DNA of 42,441 nucleotides from an uncultured Saprospiraceae bacterium. Its GTDB lineage: Bacteria; Bacteroidota; Bacteroidia; Chitinophagales; Saprospiraceae. Every line of letters starts with the position of its first letter. Position 1 is the stretch's first letter. The translations under genes and the position numbers were made by a program. Positions 26,717 to 38,900 of the stretch are shown piece after piece. Under the pieces are notes generated by a model. It was not told the DNA's origin. It did not search any database and was given only the letters and a program-made list of their open reading frames with translations. The stretch lies in contig CALEYL010000047.1 of assembly GCA_937926205.1 (NCBI GenBank), positions 1 to 42,441 on the forward strand, read 5' to 3'.

Positions 26717-27898
26717 ATGGATATTTATTCTCGCAAGTCGAGGTGGAAAATATACCTGGCAGGAGCGGGCGCACTGATCGTGGCCATTTCTGTGATTTAC
26801 TCCAACTATCTGGCGGGTAAACTTGCCAGGGAAGAAGAAAATAAAGTCCGGCTTTGGGCCCAGGCCCAGGATGAACTGGATCCCAAAAGTGATGAAGAGC
26901 TGGAGCGTTTTGCCAATTGCAGTTTTATTCTCCACCTGAATATCCTCGAATCCAATACAACCATTCCTGTCATGCTGGTCGATGACCGCGGCCGGGTCAT
27001 TGATGCCGTTAATTTTTCCGACACCAGCCAGGTTTTTCTAAAAAGGGAGCTGGCCCGGATGATAAAGGCCGGGGTTACACCAATACAGGGTTTCGCCTAT
27101 TCCATATACTATAAGGAATCCAACATCCTGCGGCAATTGCGCTTTTTCCCGCTCATCCAGCTTTTGCTCATAGCAGCCTTTATCTTTTTAGGCTATCTGG
27201 CTTTTAATGCAGCCCGTCGAGCCGAACAAAACCGGGTTTGGGCAGGTATGGCAAAGGAAACGGCGCATCAACTGGGAACTCCAATTTCTGCGATCATTGC
27301 CTGGATTGAACATTTGAGGTCAATTGAAAGCGAAGAAACCCAGGACATTCTCAATGAATTGCGCAACGATGTCGATCGTCTTGAGCTGATTGCCGAGCGG
27401 TTTTCAAAAATCGGTTCTGCACCCAAATTAGAACATACCGACGTTTATACAGAAATTGAAAAATGCTTCATTTACATGCAGCGCAGAGCTTCCCGAAGGG
27501 TGAGTTTTGAATTTGAAATGCCGGAGGAGAAGCTGCCTTTGTACATCAATCCGCCACTTTTCGACTGGGTAGTAGAAAACCTGCTGCGAAATGCCCTGGA
27601 TGCCACAGAAGGCAAAGGTAAAATCAGTGCCGAAGTATATGAAGACCACGATTTTGCTTATGTAGACATCAGTGATACCGGAAAAGGGATTCCGATGAAT
27701 AAGTTTAAAACTGTTTTTCAACCCGGGTATACGACCAAAAAACGGGGTTGGGGCCTCGGGCTTTCATTGACGAAGCGCATCATTGAGGAGTACCACGGCG
27801 GCAAAATTTTTGTAAAAAAATCAGTGGAAGGTGAAGGAACAACTTTTACCATTAAATTGCCCAAAAAACAAGTGAAGCAACCTGCCGAAATGTATTGA
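26717..27898 (+). CDS. Sensor histidine kinase
   Basis: 393 residues. Two transmembrane helices (about 12-33 and 143-165) enclose a roughly 110-residue extracytoplasmic sensor region. The H-box is MAKETAHQLGTPISAI with phosphorylated H184 expected. The ATPase domain has the N-box LLRNALDATEG, G1 DISDTGKGIP and G2 GWGLGLSLTKR. There is no response regulator next to it, so it is an orphan by position. The next ORF starts 26 bp on (27925). Confidence 0.92.
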   Translation: MDIYSRKSRWKIYLAGAGALIVAISVIYSNYLAGKLAREEENKVRLWAQAQDELDPKSDEELERFANCSFILHLNILESNTTIPVMLVDDRGRVIDAVNFSDTSQVFLKRELARMIKAGVTPIQGFAYSIYYKESNILRQLRFFPLIQLLLIAAFIFLGYLAFNAARRAEQNRVWAGMAKETAHQLGTPISAIIAWIEHLRSIESEETQDILNELRNDVDRLELIAERFSKIGSAPKLEHTDVYTEIEKCFIYMQRRASRRVSFEFEMPEEKLPLYINPPLFDWVVENLLRNALDATEGKGKISAEVYEDHDFAYVDISDTGKGIPMNKFKTVFQPGYTTKKRGWGLGLSLTKRIIEEYHGGKIFVKKSVEGEGTTFTIKLPKKQVKQPAEMY

Positions 27899-27924
27899 TC
27901 TGTTCATGGCAAAACGAAAAAACA

Positions 27925-29139
27925 ATGTCTAAATCATTGACCTTCTTTTGTGTAACCTGTTATTTTAAAGGCGAAGCTTTTTTGAGCGCCTGTAAAGAAG
28001 CGGGCAATACGGTTTATTTGCTGACCAATAAAAAGCTCGAAAACGAAGCCTGGCCCTGGGACGCCATAGACGAAGTGTTTTATATTGATCAGGACGACAA
28101 TACGCCTGAAAACATGTGGAACATTGCTAAAGGTGTTTCCTGGCTGATGCGGACTAAAAAAATAGACCGGATTGTGGCGCTGGATGACTTTGATGTGGAA
28201 AAAGCAGCTTTTCTGCGGGAACATTTCCGCATCCCGGGTATGGGACAGACTACTGCCCGTTATTTTCGCGATAAGCTTGCCATGCGCGTAAAAGCGCAGG
28301 AGTCGGGCATTCCCGTGCCGCCTTTTACGGCTTTGTTCAACGACGAAGATATCCGCAGGTTTGCAGCCGAAGTCCCGGCGCCCTGGTTGGTAAAACCGCG
28401 GGCAGAAGCATCCGCAACGGGCATCAAGAAAATTCATTCTGAAGCAGAGCTTTGGCCCATATTGGAGCAACTGGGGAGTGAACGGCACATGTACTTGCTG
28501 GAACAATTTAAACCAGGTGATGTCTATCATGCCGATGCCTTAAGTGTCAGTGGAAAACTGGCTTTTTGCCGGGTTTCCCAATACCTGAACACCCCCTTTG
28601 AAGTTGCGCATGGCGGCGGAATATTTCGATCACAAACGGTTGAATTTGGCAGTAAGGATGACAAGGCCATTCAGAAACTCAATGCAGATGTGATGCTTGC
28701 TTTTGGCATGCAGTTCAGCGCTTCGCATACCGAGTACATTAAATCCAGAGAAGACGGGAAATTCTACTTTCTGGAAACAGCTTCCCGGGTAGGTGGAGCC
28801 CACCTTGCTGAAATGGTGGAAGTGTCATCCGGAATTAATCTATGGGCAGAATGGGCCAGAGTAGAAACAGCTGTTGCAAGAAACGAAGCTTATACGTTGC
28901 CGCAAGTCCGGAATGATTATGCAGGAATCATCATCTCGCTTTCCCGGTTTGAACACCCCGATCTGTCGGTGTTTAATGATCCGGAAATTGCCTGGCGCAT
29001 GGATAAAAAACACCACGTAGGATTGATATTAAAGTCTGATAAGAAGGAACGCATTCAGGAATTGCTGGAAGCTTATGCGGTAAGGATACAGCAGGATTTT
29101 CATGCAAGCGCACCGGCTCCTGATAAACCTACGCATTAA
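27925..29139 (+). CDS. ATP-grasp ligase-like protein
   Basis: About 404 residues. An N-terminal pre-ATP-grasp domain (SLTFFCVTCYFKGEAFLSAC, VVxLTNKK pattern) precedes the ATP-grasp core with the nucleotide-binding block PWLVKPRAEASATGIKKIHS and the late FLETASRVGGAHLAEMVEVS acidic-metal region. ATP-grasp enzymes join a carboxylate to an amine or thiol through an acyl phosphate. Substrate unknown. ATG 27925 is preferred over the TTG at 27895 that overlaps the kinase stop. The two genes are likely co-transcribed. Confidence 0.82.
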   Translation: MSKSLTFFCVTCYFKGEAFLSACKEAGNTVYLLTNKKLENEAWPWDAIDEVFYIDQDDNTPENMWNIAKGVSWLMRTKKIDRIVALDDFDVEKAAFLREHFRIPGMGQTTARYFRDKLAMRVKAQESGIPVPPFTALFNDEDIRRFAAEVPAPWLVKPRAEASATGIKKIHSEAELWPILEQLGSERHMYLLEQFKPGDVYHADALSVSGKLAFCRVSQYLNTPFEVAHGGGIFRSQTVEFGSKDDKAIQKLNADVMLAFGMQFSASHTEYIKSREDGKFYFLETASRVGGAHLAEMVEVSSGINLWAEWARVETAVARNEAYTLPQVRNDYAGIIISLSRFEHPDLSVFNDPEIAWRMDKKHHVGLILKSDKKERIQELLEAYAVRIQQDFHASAPAPDKPTH

Positions 29140-29480
29140 ATTTGCAAGACCCATCTAAGGCAGGGATTTGAGCCGGACAGTATGTTGTGTTCCTTGTTCA
29201 ACTCCCTTCCTTTTGCACAGTGGACATGGCGCCCTGATCCATAAAAAAATAATTTTTATTGAAGCCAAAAGAATCGGGTTACCCAAAAATTGTAAAAAAA
29301 AACGACAGAGTTACTTGAGTTTTTAGTCACAATAGGGTTGTTTTTGATTCAAAATTAAGTTTTAATTAACTGATTATCAATATTTTTATTTTTTTTATAT
29401 TCAAAAAAGAGGGTCACACTTTTTCTTATTGAATTATTTTTAATATCAATTAAGCTTACATTTAAATCTACTTTTGCTAC
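29140..29480. other. AT-rich gap ahead of the giant adhesin gene
   Basis: Strongly AT-rich, especially 29270-29470. It holds no coding sequence. At 29469-29476 TACTTTTG matches the -7 consensus, but no TTG lies at the proper distance upstream, so the promoter is only tentative. Confidence 0.5.
29469..29476 (+). promoter_or_regulatory. Candidate -7 element of the giant adhesin leader
   Basis: TACTTTTG, an exact TAnnTTTG. The expected -33 TTG box is missing at 17-23 nt; the nearest T-run is 27 nt away. If used, transcription starts near 29483, giving a 5' leader of about 445 nt. Confidence 0.35.
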
Positions 29481-29621
29481 AATCTAAATCAGGAGCAGTT
29501 TTAAGCACTGCTATCCTCCTCCCCCATGCTGTGTAACTTGTTGAGAAATGAAAGCAAAATGACGCTTTCAAGGTGAGAAAGGAAAGAATGTTATTGCATT
29601 CTAAAGACAAAAACAAACATT

Positions 29622-29738
29622 ATGAACAAGCACACCTTTGTTACTACGGATGCCACCGTAGTAACAACCTTTTCAGCCAGGGGGGCGCCACTCATGGGGC
29701 CTATTCTATTCTTTTATCTTCAAAATCCATCTACTTAA
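29622..29738 (+). other. 38-codon open frame inside the adhesin leader
   Basis: ATG 29622 to TAA 29738, beginning MNKHTFVTTDATVVTTFSA. Its codons run through the hairpin at 29640-29665. No family resemblance; it may be a leader peptide or chance. Confidence 0.25.
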
Positions 29739-29885
29739 GGTCGGCTTAGGCTTTCCTTAAGCGATTGACGTTTTTGGCAAGTTGATCGTAATCAGTCGGT
29801 TATCCTCGCGATAACCCTATCCATTTCTATGCCTACCACCAACATGTGGTGGGCAAGTACTCCCCCTGTTTTCCGCAATTACAGG
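29640..29885 (+). promoter_or_regulatory. Structured 5' leader with four hairpins
   Basis: In order: GTTACTACGG-atgcca-CCGTAGTAAC (29640-29665, perfect 10 bp), CTTAAGG/CCTTAAG (29734-29761), GGTTATC-ctcgc-GATAACC (29798-29816), and GCCTACCAC-caacat-GTGGTGGGC (29831-29854, 9 bp with one G-U). A weak CCTGT/ACAGG pair lies at 29865-29885. None is followed by a T-run except the last region, which is T-rich. No known riboswitch was matched. Confidence 0.55.
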
Positions 29886-29927
29886 TTTTGGTTTTATAAT
29901 TTTTTCATTCTCTTTTATTCGCTTGAA

Positions 29928-32900
29928 ATGAAACAGCACTACAAGTTTACACACACACTTTGGAACAATTTTCACACAGCTGCATCACAAATTTCTGTTC
30001 AGGCAACACCAATAGATGCTCATAGGAATAATAAATTCCAGATTTCAAAGACTTATAAATATTTATTAAAACCAGGCTTGTGGATTGGGTGTTTTTTGGG
30101 GCTGTTGGCTCCAATAGCGCCATTAGCGGGGCAAAATCCATTTTCCCCGGCACTCAACTTTAATGTTTTCGCTGAACAGAATGTAACCATGTCGGGCGGC
30201 GACGTTGAGGGCGGGATTGCAGCGGGTGGTAACTTTACGATGTCAGGCAATGCTCAGCTTGTTGCCAATAATGCCGGAACCGGCAACCCCTATGGTACGG
30301 TATCGTCCGTGAATTATGGACTGGTTGTCAATGGTATGCTCCAGTACACATCGGGCACTTTCAATGTCAACGCCAATGGCACCAACCACTGGATAAAAAT
30401 AGGCAACTTAAATTCGGGGGCATTAACCATGAGTAGCCCCAACCTCAATATTACCAAAAATGGGGTAAACCTGAATGTGAACAGTACCAATCAAACAACA
30501 AGTTCTGTGGTGGGAACCGGGTTGATAAACTTCAGCTCGGCTTTTTCGTCTTTCAGGAGTTCAGCTACCTCTATGGCGGCGCTGACGAACAACGTTTTGC
30601 CGGCATATAGCAGCGGAAATGCCAGCATCACATTGGCCAGCGGACAAAATGTTTGGAATTTAACGGGTACCGAATTGAGTGCTATCTCAAGTATAACCTT
30701 TAATAACCTGCCAAGCAGTACCCGTACTTTAATCATCAATGTCAATACAACGGGTACGTATAACTGGACGGTTCCGACTACTGCCGGTATTAACAGACCG
30801 GAAGCAAGATACATCATCTGGAATTTTTACAATGTTACGACCCTGAACATTACCGGAGGCGGTATGGTAGAAGGTTCTGTATTGGCCCCTAACGGCAGCA
30901 TTGTAAAAACCAGCCCTAATAACATCGAAGGTCAGGTTATCAGCATCAACTTTACACAGACGACAGGAGAAGTGCACGTCGCACATTTTAACGGCAGTGT
31001 TTCTACCTCTGGAACTACCTGCAGCAATGTCACTGGCCCGGGTTCAATTGGCTCCAGCCAAACCATAACAGCCGGCACTTCACCCGCGACATTCACCAGT
31101 TTGTCATCTCCAACTGGCGGTACCGGAACTTTGGAGTACCTGTGGTTGAAAACGACGACTGTGCCCTGTCCTCCGGTAGGGGATGCAGCATGGGAGGCCA
31201 TTCCCAATAGCAACAGTGCGACTTATACTTCCGGCCCACTGACAGAAACAACGTGTTTTTTGCGTTGCGCGCGCAGGTCCGGATGTACGACATATGATGG
31301 GGAATCCAATGCCATTACTGTAACAACTTGTCCTCCCATTACCGGGTTGAACTTTGACAACCAGACAGGTGGTTCAGACATTACTTTTACCAATGGTGGA
31401 TCTTACTCCACTGCCCAGCTTAACTCTGACTTTTTGCTCGAAGCCATTATAGGCGGAACCCCGGGAAGTGTTGTCTTTAACGTGACCGGAGCAGAAACTT
31501 TCAATAATATTGAAAATACATATCCCTACCATATGGTGGGGACAGGGTCCGTTTGGACTCCCGTTATTGGTACTTACACGGTTGTTGTCAAAGTATACAC
31601 GGGATCCAACGGTACAGGAACACTCTGCGGGCAGCAAACCTTTACTTTTACAGTTACTGCTCCCAGCTGTAGTTGCCCGGGTAATATCGTCCAGAACCCA
31701 AGCTATGAGAACGGTACAACCGGCTGGAGTTGGACAGGCGGGAACTTTGTCACTGGCCCGTATGCTGCCGTTTGCGGCGTCAACACCGGTCAGTTTCAAA
31801 TCACCAATGGCGGAAACAACTGGGTTTCTCAAACGATTGCCAGTGGAACCATTGCTCCTGGAACGAATTTAAATATTAGTGTTTATGCAGGAACTCACAA
31901 TCCTTCGGGGTATTATCACGAAGTTAGTGTAAACTACTTCACCAGTTCCTGGGGATTTATTTCCAAAACCAGTGTAGAAGTAAACAGCCTTTTGCCGACA
32001 ATGACCCTGTACAACCTTAACAGCGTCGTACCTGCCGGCACACATTACATCACCATCGGGGGATATGGCACCGGTGATTGGCTGAAAATGGACCTTTGGT
32101 GTCTCTCAATGCCCTGCACAATCGACATTACAACCCAACCTCAGGGGGCATCGGTTTGTTCGGGAGGCGCTCATACCATGACAGCCGCCGGTACAAGTAG
32201 CGTTGGTACGGTCAATTATCAATGGCAAAGCAGTCCGAATGGCAGCACCTGGAGCAACATCAGCGGAGCAACCAGCGCTTCTTACACCACCCCGGCTCTG
32301 ACCACGACGACCTATTACAGGGTGAATGTGAGTGCCAACAATACCAATTGTCCAACGATCTCTTCTAATACGGCGACAGTCACGGTCGTCGCCGACCCGC
32401 AGATCAGTATCAGTTCCGGAAAATCGCAAATTTGTATCGCAGAAGCGACCACCCTCAGCTCTACGAAGAGCGGAGGGCTTAGTTGTTCTGCCGTACAGTG
32501 GCAATACCGCCCCGGTACTTCAGGGACCTGGATCAACCTCGGGACTGGTAATTCCATCAACACCAGTACTTCACTGCCTGCAGGTGATTATCAATACCGG
32601 GCCTTGTACAATTGCTCCGGTACAGGATGTGACAATGCCATATCCAACACCATAACCATCACGGTCATTCCGGATCCAACGGTCAGCATTACGGCCAACA
32701 GCACGAATGTTTGTGTGGGCAGTAGCACTACCCTGACGGCGACAGCCAGTGGCGGTGGCACTTGTGCTGCGGTGCTTTGGCAATATCGTCCTGGTACTAC
32801 CGGAACCTGGATCAACCTGACTTCAGGCAATTCCCTGGCCACCAGCACTTCCCTCGCTGTTGGTACCTATCAATATCGCGCCTATTATAATTGTATTGAC

Positions 32901-35900
32901 GCAGGCTGCGGCAGTGCAACTTCTAATACAATAACCATTAATATTCGGGCCAATCCTGTTGCCAATGCCGGGAATGACGCTACCGTTTGCCTGGGGTCAA
33001 GTACCACGCTGACAGCAAGCGCAACAGGGGGTACCGGTCCTTATACGTTTGCCTGGAGCAATGGTCTGGGCAGCGGCGCCACAAAAACAGTATCACCAAC
33101 CTCAGTCACCACTTATACCGTTACGGCAACAGACAGCTACGGTTGTTCTTCTACCGATCAGGTTGTGATAACGCCAAGTGAACCGCCTCTGGCATTGATC
33201 ACTTGCAGCGGGGATCCGCTGGCTTCGCGCTCCGTTACGAGCACTACCAGTACGTGCACGCCTTCTCCTTATGCTTTTTGGACGGAATCCAGCATCTTTT
33301 CCCCCTCGTGTTCAAACATAAATTATTGGACGGCTGAGCCGGGTGCTGTATTCAAGGAATATGGAAACGGGAAGGCTTCTATCAATATGACGGTTCGCAA
33401 TGTCTGCCAGACAAACTGGTTGATGAAAATAGAAGCCGTCTTCAGCGGAAGAACATTCTCACCGCCTGCCGGCAGCCCGAAAGAAGAAGCCAACTGTCTT
33501 GGCGATCAGGACAACAGCGACTGGTATTACTACACCAGTGTAAAAGGCGTGGTAACCGGATTGGGCAACCTCGCCGGATTGGTTGCTAACGTTAACCAGG
33601 TCGGGCCTGCCTTCCAGGTGGGAACAGGTGCAAACTTAAGAGAGCTCAATAAATTCGGCGGCAGTGGCTGGCTGAATTTTGTGGTTACTACTCCTCCGAC
33701 AAATCCAGCCATTACGGTTGTCAATGGTCAGAATGATTTTAACTTTAACCTTAGCGGCATTCCGCTCACGACGACGACTGCAACCAGTACTTGCCTGCAA
33801 ATTTGCAGCGGCACTTCTGCAACACTTACGGCAGAGGGTATTGGCTCAAATGCTCCGTTTACTTACCTTTGGAGCAATGGCTCAACGAGTCCTACGATCA
33901 CCGTAAGCCCTACTGTAACAACCATTTATCTTGTAACCGTTACAGATGCAAATAACTGTACAGCCACTGATCAGGTAACCGTAACCGTTTCCCAGGGGGC
34001 AACAGTCAATGCCGGCCCGGATCAAACGATTTGCAGAGGCAGCACCGTCACCCTCGCCGGATCTATCGGCGGCGCTGCAACGAGCGCAACATGGACGGCA
34101 TCAGTAGCAGGCGGCTCGTTTGCACCCGGTGCAACAACGCTTAATGCGGTATATACCCCGCCTGTAGGTTATACAGGGACCATTACCCTGACCCTGACAA
34201 CAAACGATCCTACCGGCCCATGTCCGGCAGTTTCCGACCAAATGATCATTACAATTAACCCACCGGCAACGGTGGATGCCGGCCCGGACCAAACGATCTG
34301 CGCAGGCAGCACAGTTACGCTGGCTGGTACACGCGGTGGCGCTGCGACGAGCAGTACCTGGTCGACAAGTGGCACGGGAACCTTTAATAATGCAACTTCA
34401 CTTACGGCTGTTTATACCCCATCTGCTGCGGACATTACGGCAGGTACGGTGACTTTGACTTTAACGACGAACGATCCAAGCGGTCCATGTCCGGCAGTCT
34501 CCGACCAAATGGTCATTACCTTCACTCCGGCCGCTACTGTTGATGCGGGGCCGGACCAGGGCGTTTGTGCAGGTAGTTCTGTTACCCTCGCAGGCTCCAG
34601 AGGTGGCAGTGCCACCTCTGCAACCTGGACGACGAGTGGATCCGGCACTTTCAGTCCGGGAGCAACGACCTTAAATGCTGTTTACACCCCTTCAGCTGCC
34701 GATATTCTGGCGGGTACAGTTACGCTGACGCTGACGACAAATGACCCGAGTGGTCCATGTCCGGCAGTATCCGATCAAATGATCCTCACCATTACTGCAC
34801 TACCCACAGTGAATGCAGGTAATGATCAGGCAGTTTGTCAGGGGGCTGTCGTAACGCTGGCAGGAACGATTGGCGGCGCAGCATCGACGGCAACCTGGAC
34901 GGCTTCAGTTGCAGGCGGATCATTTTCGCCCAATGCAACCACGCTGAACGCTGCATATACGCCTCCAGGCGGTTATACAGGGAACATCACCCTGACGCTG
35001 ACGACAAATGACCCTCCGGGACTTTGTGTTGCTGTAAGCGATCAAATGGTGATCACAATTAACCCACCTGCAACAGTAAATGCCGGTCCGGATCAAACGA
35101 TCTGTGCAGGCAGCACGGTAACGCTGGCCGGAACACGTGGTGGTGTTGCGACGAGCAGCACCTGGACGACGAGTGGAACAGGTACTTTCAGCAATGCAAC
35201 CTCACTTACGGCAGTTTATACGCCATCGGCAGCGGATATTACTGCGGGCACTGTGACCTTGACTTTAACAACGAACGATCCAAGTGGCCCTTGTCCGGCT
35301 GTATCGGACCAAATGGTCATCACGATCAACCCGCTGGCAACCGTGAATGCGGGGGCTGATCAAACGATCTGCGCAGGCAGCACGGCGACTTTAGCCGCTA
35401 CCTTTGGAGGCGGAGCAACAAGTGCCACCTGGACGACGAGCGGTAGTGGCAGCTTTAGCAGTACCACTTCTCCGACAGCCGTCTACACGCCATCGGCAGC
35501 AGACATTACTGCAGGTACAGTAACATTGACCTATACAACAAATGACCCAAGTGGCCCCTGTCCGGCAGTTTCAGACCAAATGGTAATCACAATTAACCCG
35601 CCGGCGACGGTGAATGCCGGTCCGGATCAAACGATCTGTGCAGGCAGCACGGTTACACTGGCCGGAACACGCGGGGGCACTGCGACGAGCAGCACCTGGA
35701 CGACGAGCGGAACAGGTACTTTCAGCAGTGCAACTTCACTTACGGCAGTTTATACGCCATCGGCTGCGGATATTACTGCGGGCACGGTTACCCTCACGTT
35801 GATGACAAATGACCCGGCAGGTCCATGTCCGGCAGTATCGGACCAAATGGTGATCACGATCACCCCTGGCGCCACTGCCAATGCGGGTTCTAACCAAAGC

Positions 35901-38900
35901 GTTTGTCCGGGCCTGGGCGCCTCTTTGTCCGGAAGCATTGGTGGTGCAGCTACAAGCGCTACCTGGACGGCTTCAGTTCCAGGTGGTGTCTTTTCACCTT
36001 CTGCAACAACCTTAAATGCCGTTTATACGCCGCCATCCGGCTTTATAGGCAATATTACCCTAACCTTGGTAACCAATGACCCGGCAGGACCATGTCCGGC
36101 AGTGAGTAGCCAGAAAACGCTGACCGTGACGGCTCCTCCAACAGCCAGCATATCGGGTAATTTGATTGTGTGTAATGGAGAATCTACTACCTTAACGGCA
36201 TCAGGAGGCACGGCCTATTCATGGAGTACTGGCCAGACGACAACCTCGATTACGGTGTCTCCCGATGTTGAAACAACTTATATGGTTACCGTTACCGGGG
36301 CCAATGGCTGCACGGCTACAGCGCAGGCCACAGTAACCATTTCCTGTCCTACAACAGATACACTCTGTTTTTCCAGTCCCGGAGATCCTAATTTATTTGC
36401 ACTTGCAGAAATTACGGTAACGCCCAGTGCCAATACCGTAAAAATCAGAACGACGCTCTCTAAGTTTTTTGTAGACAACACCTATGGAACCAATGCCATT
36501 GGCTGGCCAAGTGGTCACACTTTTGGCAACCTGACTGGCTCTGATCAGCTAACACTGAGTCTTACCGACGCAAATAACGTCGAGAAGTTGAAATTCAAGA
36601 TGGACTACCTGACTTCCACCAACACCGTGCCTTCGGGGTATAAGAGTTTGGGTGTTACGGGAGGTGATGGGAACATGCTTGTGGGCAACGCGTCTTTCAT
36701 TCAGAGCGTCGTAACCTCCTTAGATAAAAACTTTAATGATTTTGGTTATATATTAACAACCAACTCGCCGCCAACAGACGCCAACTATACGCCAAGCCCA
36801 GGTTATCCCAACTGGATTTATGAAGTGTGGTATGAGGTAGTTGTTGATATGGCTGCTTTTGGCAGTGCCGGTTTCGGGACGGTCAGTATTGCTGAAATAC
36901 ATGCCAGCCCGAGCAAAGTTGGGTCAAACAGCATTTCAGTTACCCCCGGGCCATGTTGCGAGACAGACTTGTCTGTTGTTGCTTCTCCTTCAGAAATTTG
37001 TACTGGATCAAGCTCGGTACTTACTGCGACAGCTACCAATGGTCCTGCTCCATTCACTTATACATGGAGCAATGGCCTGGGAACTGGCCCAGTCAAGACC
37101 GTAAGTCCAACAACAACAACAACTTATTCAGTTACTGTTGTGGATGGACAGGGGTGTATAAAAACGCAGCAAATAACCGTAGTGGTGAATCCGGTATCCG
37201 CCGATATCACAGGTAATTTGATTATTTGTAATGGTGAAACCAGTACCTTGACTGCAACAGGAGGCGGCACCTACTTGTGGAGTAATGGCGAGACGACTGC
37301 TTCGATTTCGGTATCTCCTGATGTTACAACAACCTATTCTGTTACGGTTACTGCAACTAATGGCTGCGTCGTTACCAGAGAGGCGACAGTGACCATTTCT
37401 TGTCCTACAACGGAAACACTCTGTTTTGTTAATCCTGGTAATCCAAATTTATATGCGATTGCAGAAATTACGATAACGCCCAGTGTCAATACCGTAAAAA
37501 TCAGAACGACGCTCTCTAAGTTCTTTGTGGACAATACCTATGGAACCAATGCCATCGGTTGGCCAAGCGGTCACACTTTTGGCAACCTGACAGGTTCTGA
37601 CCAGCTAACGCTCAGTCTTACCGACGCAAATAACGTCGAGAAGCTGAAATTCAAGATGGACTACCTGACTTCTACCAACACTGTGCCTTCGGGTTATAAG
37701 AGTTTGGGTGTTACGGGAGGTGATGGGAACATGCTTGTGGGCAATGCAGCTTTTATTCAGAGCGTTGTAACGTCTTTAGATAAAAACTTCAATGATTTTG
37801 GTTATATATTAACGACCAACTCACCGGCAACAGACGCCAATTATACGCCTGACCCAAGTTACCCCAACTGGATATATGATGTTTGGTATGAGGTAATTGT
37901 TGACATGGCTGCCTTTGGCAGTGCCGGTTTCGGGACGGTCAGCATTGCTGAAATACATGCCAGCCCGAGCAAAGTTGGGTCAAACAGCATTTCAGTTACC
38001 CCCGGTCCATGTTGTGAAACAGACGTAAGTCTTGTCGCCTCTGCTCCGGATATTTGTAGCGGAACAAGCACCGTTCTTACAGCATCCGCTTCCAATGGTA
38101 CCGCTCCATACACTTATACGTGGAGTAATGGCCTGGGAACCGGCCCAATCAAGACCGTAAGCCCAACAACAACAACAACTTATTCAGTTACTGTTGTAGA
38201 TGCCAACTCATGCAGCAAAACGGAACAAATAACCATAACGGTATATCCACCGGCTACTGTGAATGCCGGGCCGGATCAAACAATTTGTCAGGGCAGTACG
38301 GTAACATTGGCGGGTTCTGTTGGCGGCGTCGCAACAAGCGCAACCTGGACAGCGTCTGTTACAGGTGGCTCCTTTGCACCAGGGGCAACAACGCTTAATG
38401 CAGTCTATACGCCACCAACTGGCTACTCAGGCACGATTACACTGACCTTAACGACAGACGACCCAAGTGGTCCGTGTCCGCCTGTTTCCGACGAAATGGT
38501 CATTACGATCAACCCGGCGGTCACAGCTAATGCTGGACCAGACCAAAATATTTGCTGGAATGCTGTGACGCTTGAGGCAACTCCTGTGACTGGCGGAAGC
38601 TGGAGTGGCGGCCTTGGCAGTTTCAGCAGTACGACAAATGCTGCTGCAACCTACACTGCTGCGCCATCAGAAATTGGAACAAGTGTAACCCTTACCTGGA
38701 CTGTAGCTGACCCGGATGGAGCTGGTCCATGCCCTGGTGCAAGCGACCAGGTAGTCGTTACTTTCAATGCTCCGGTTACAGTGGATGCGGGTTCAAACCA
38801 AACAATCTGCGCAGGCAGCACGGTGGCCCTGGCTGGCACACGTGGCGGTGGAGCGACGAGCAGCACGTGGACGACGAGTGGTACCGGGACTTTCAACGAT

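Noticed and set aside
26448..26774. 108-codon minus frame ahead of the histidine kinase
   Set aside because: Overlaps REP-like repeats and the kinase start and has no domain signature.
29480..29927. Known riboswitch (c-di-GMP, cobalamin or similar)
   Set aside because: I looked for the conserved cores of these classes and did not find them; only generic hairpins are visible.
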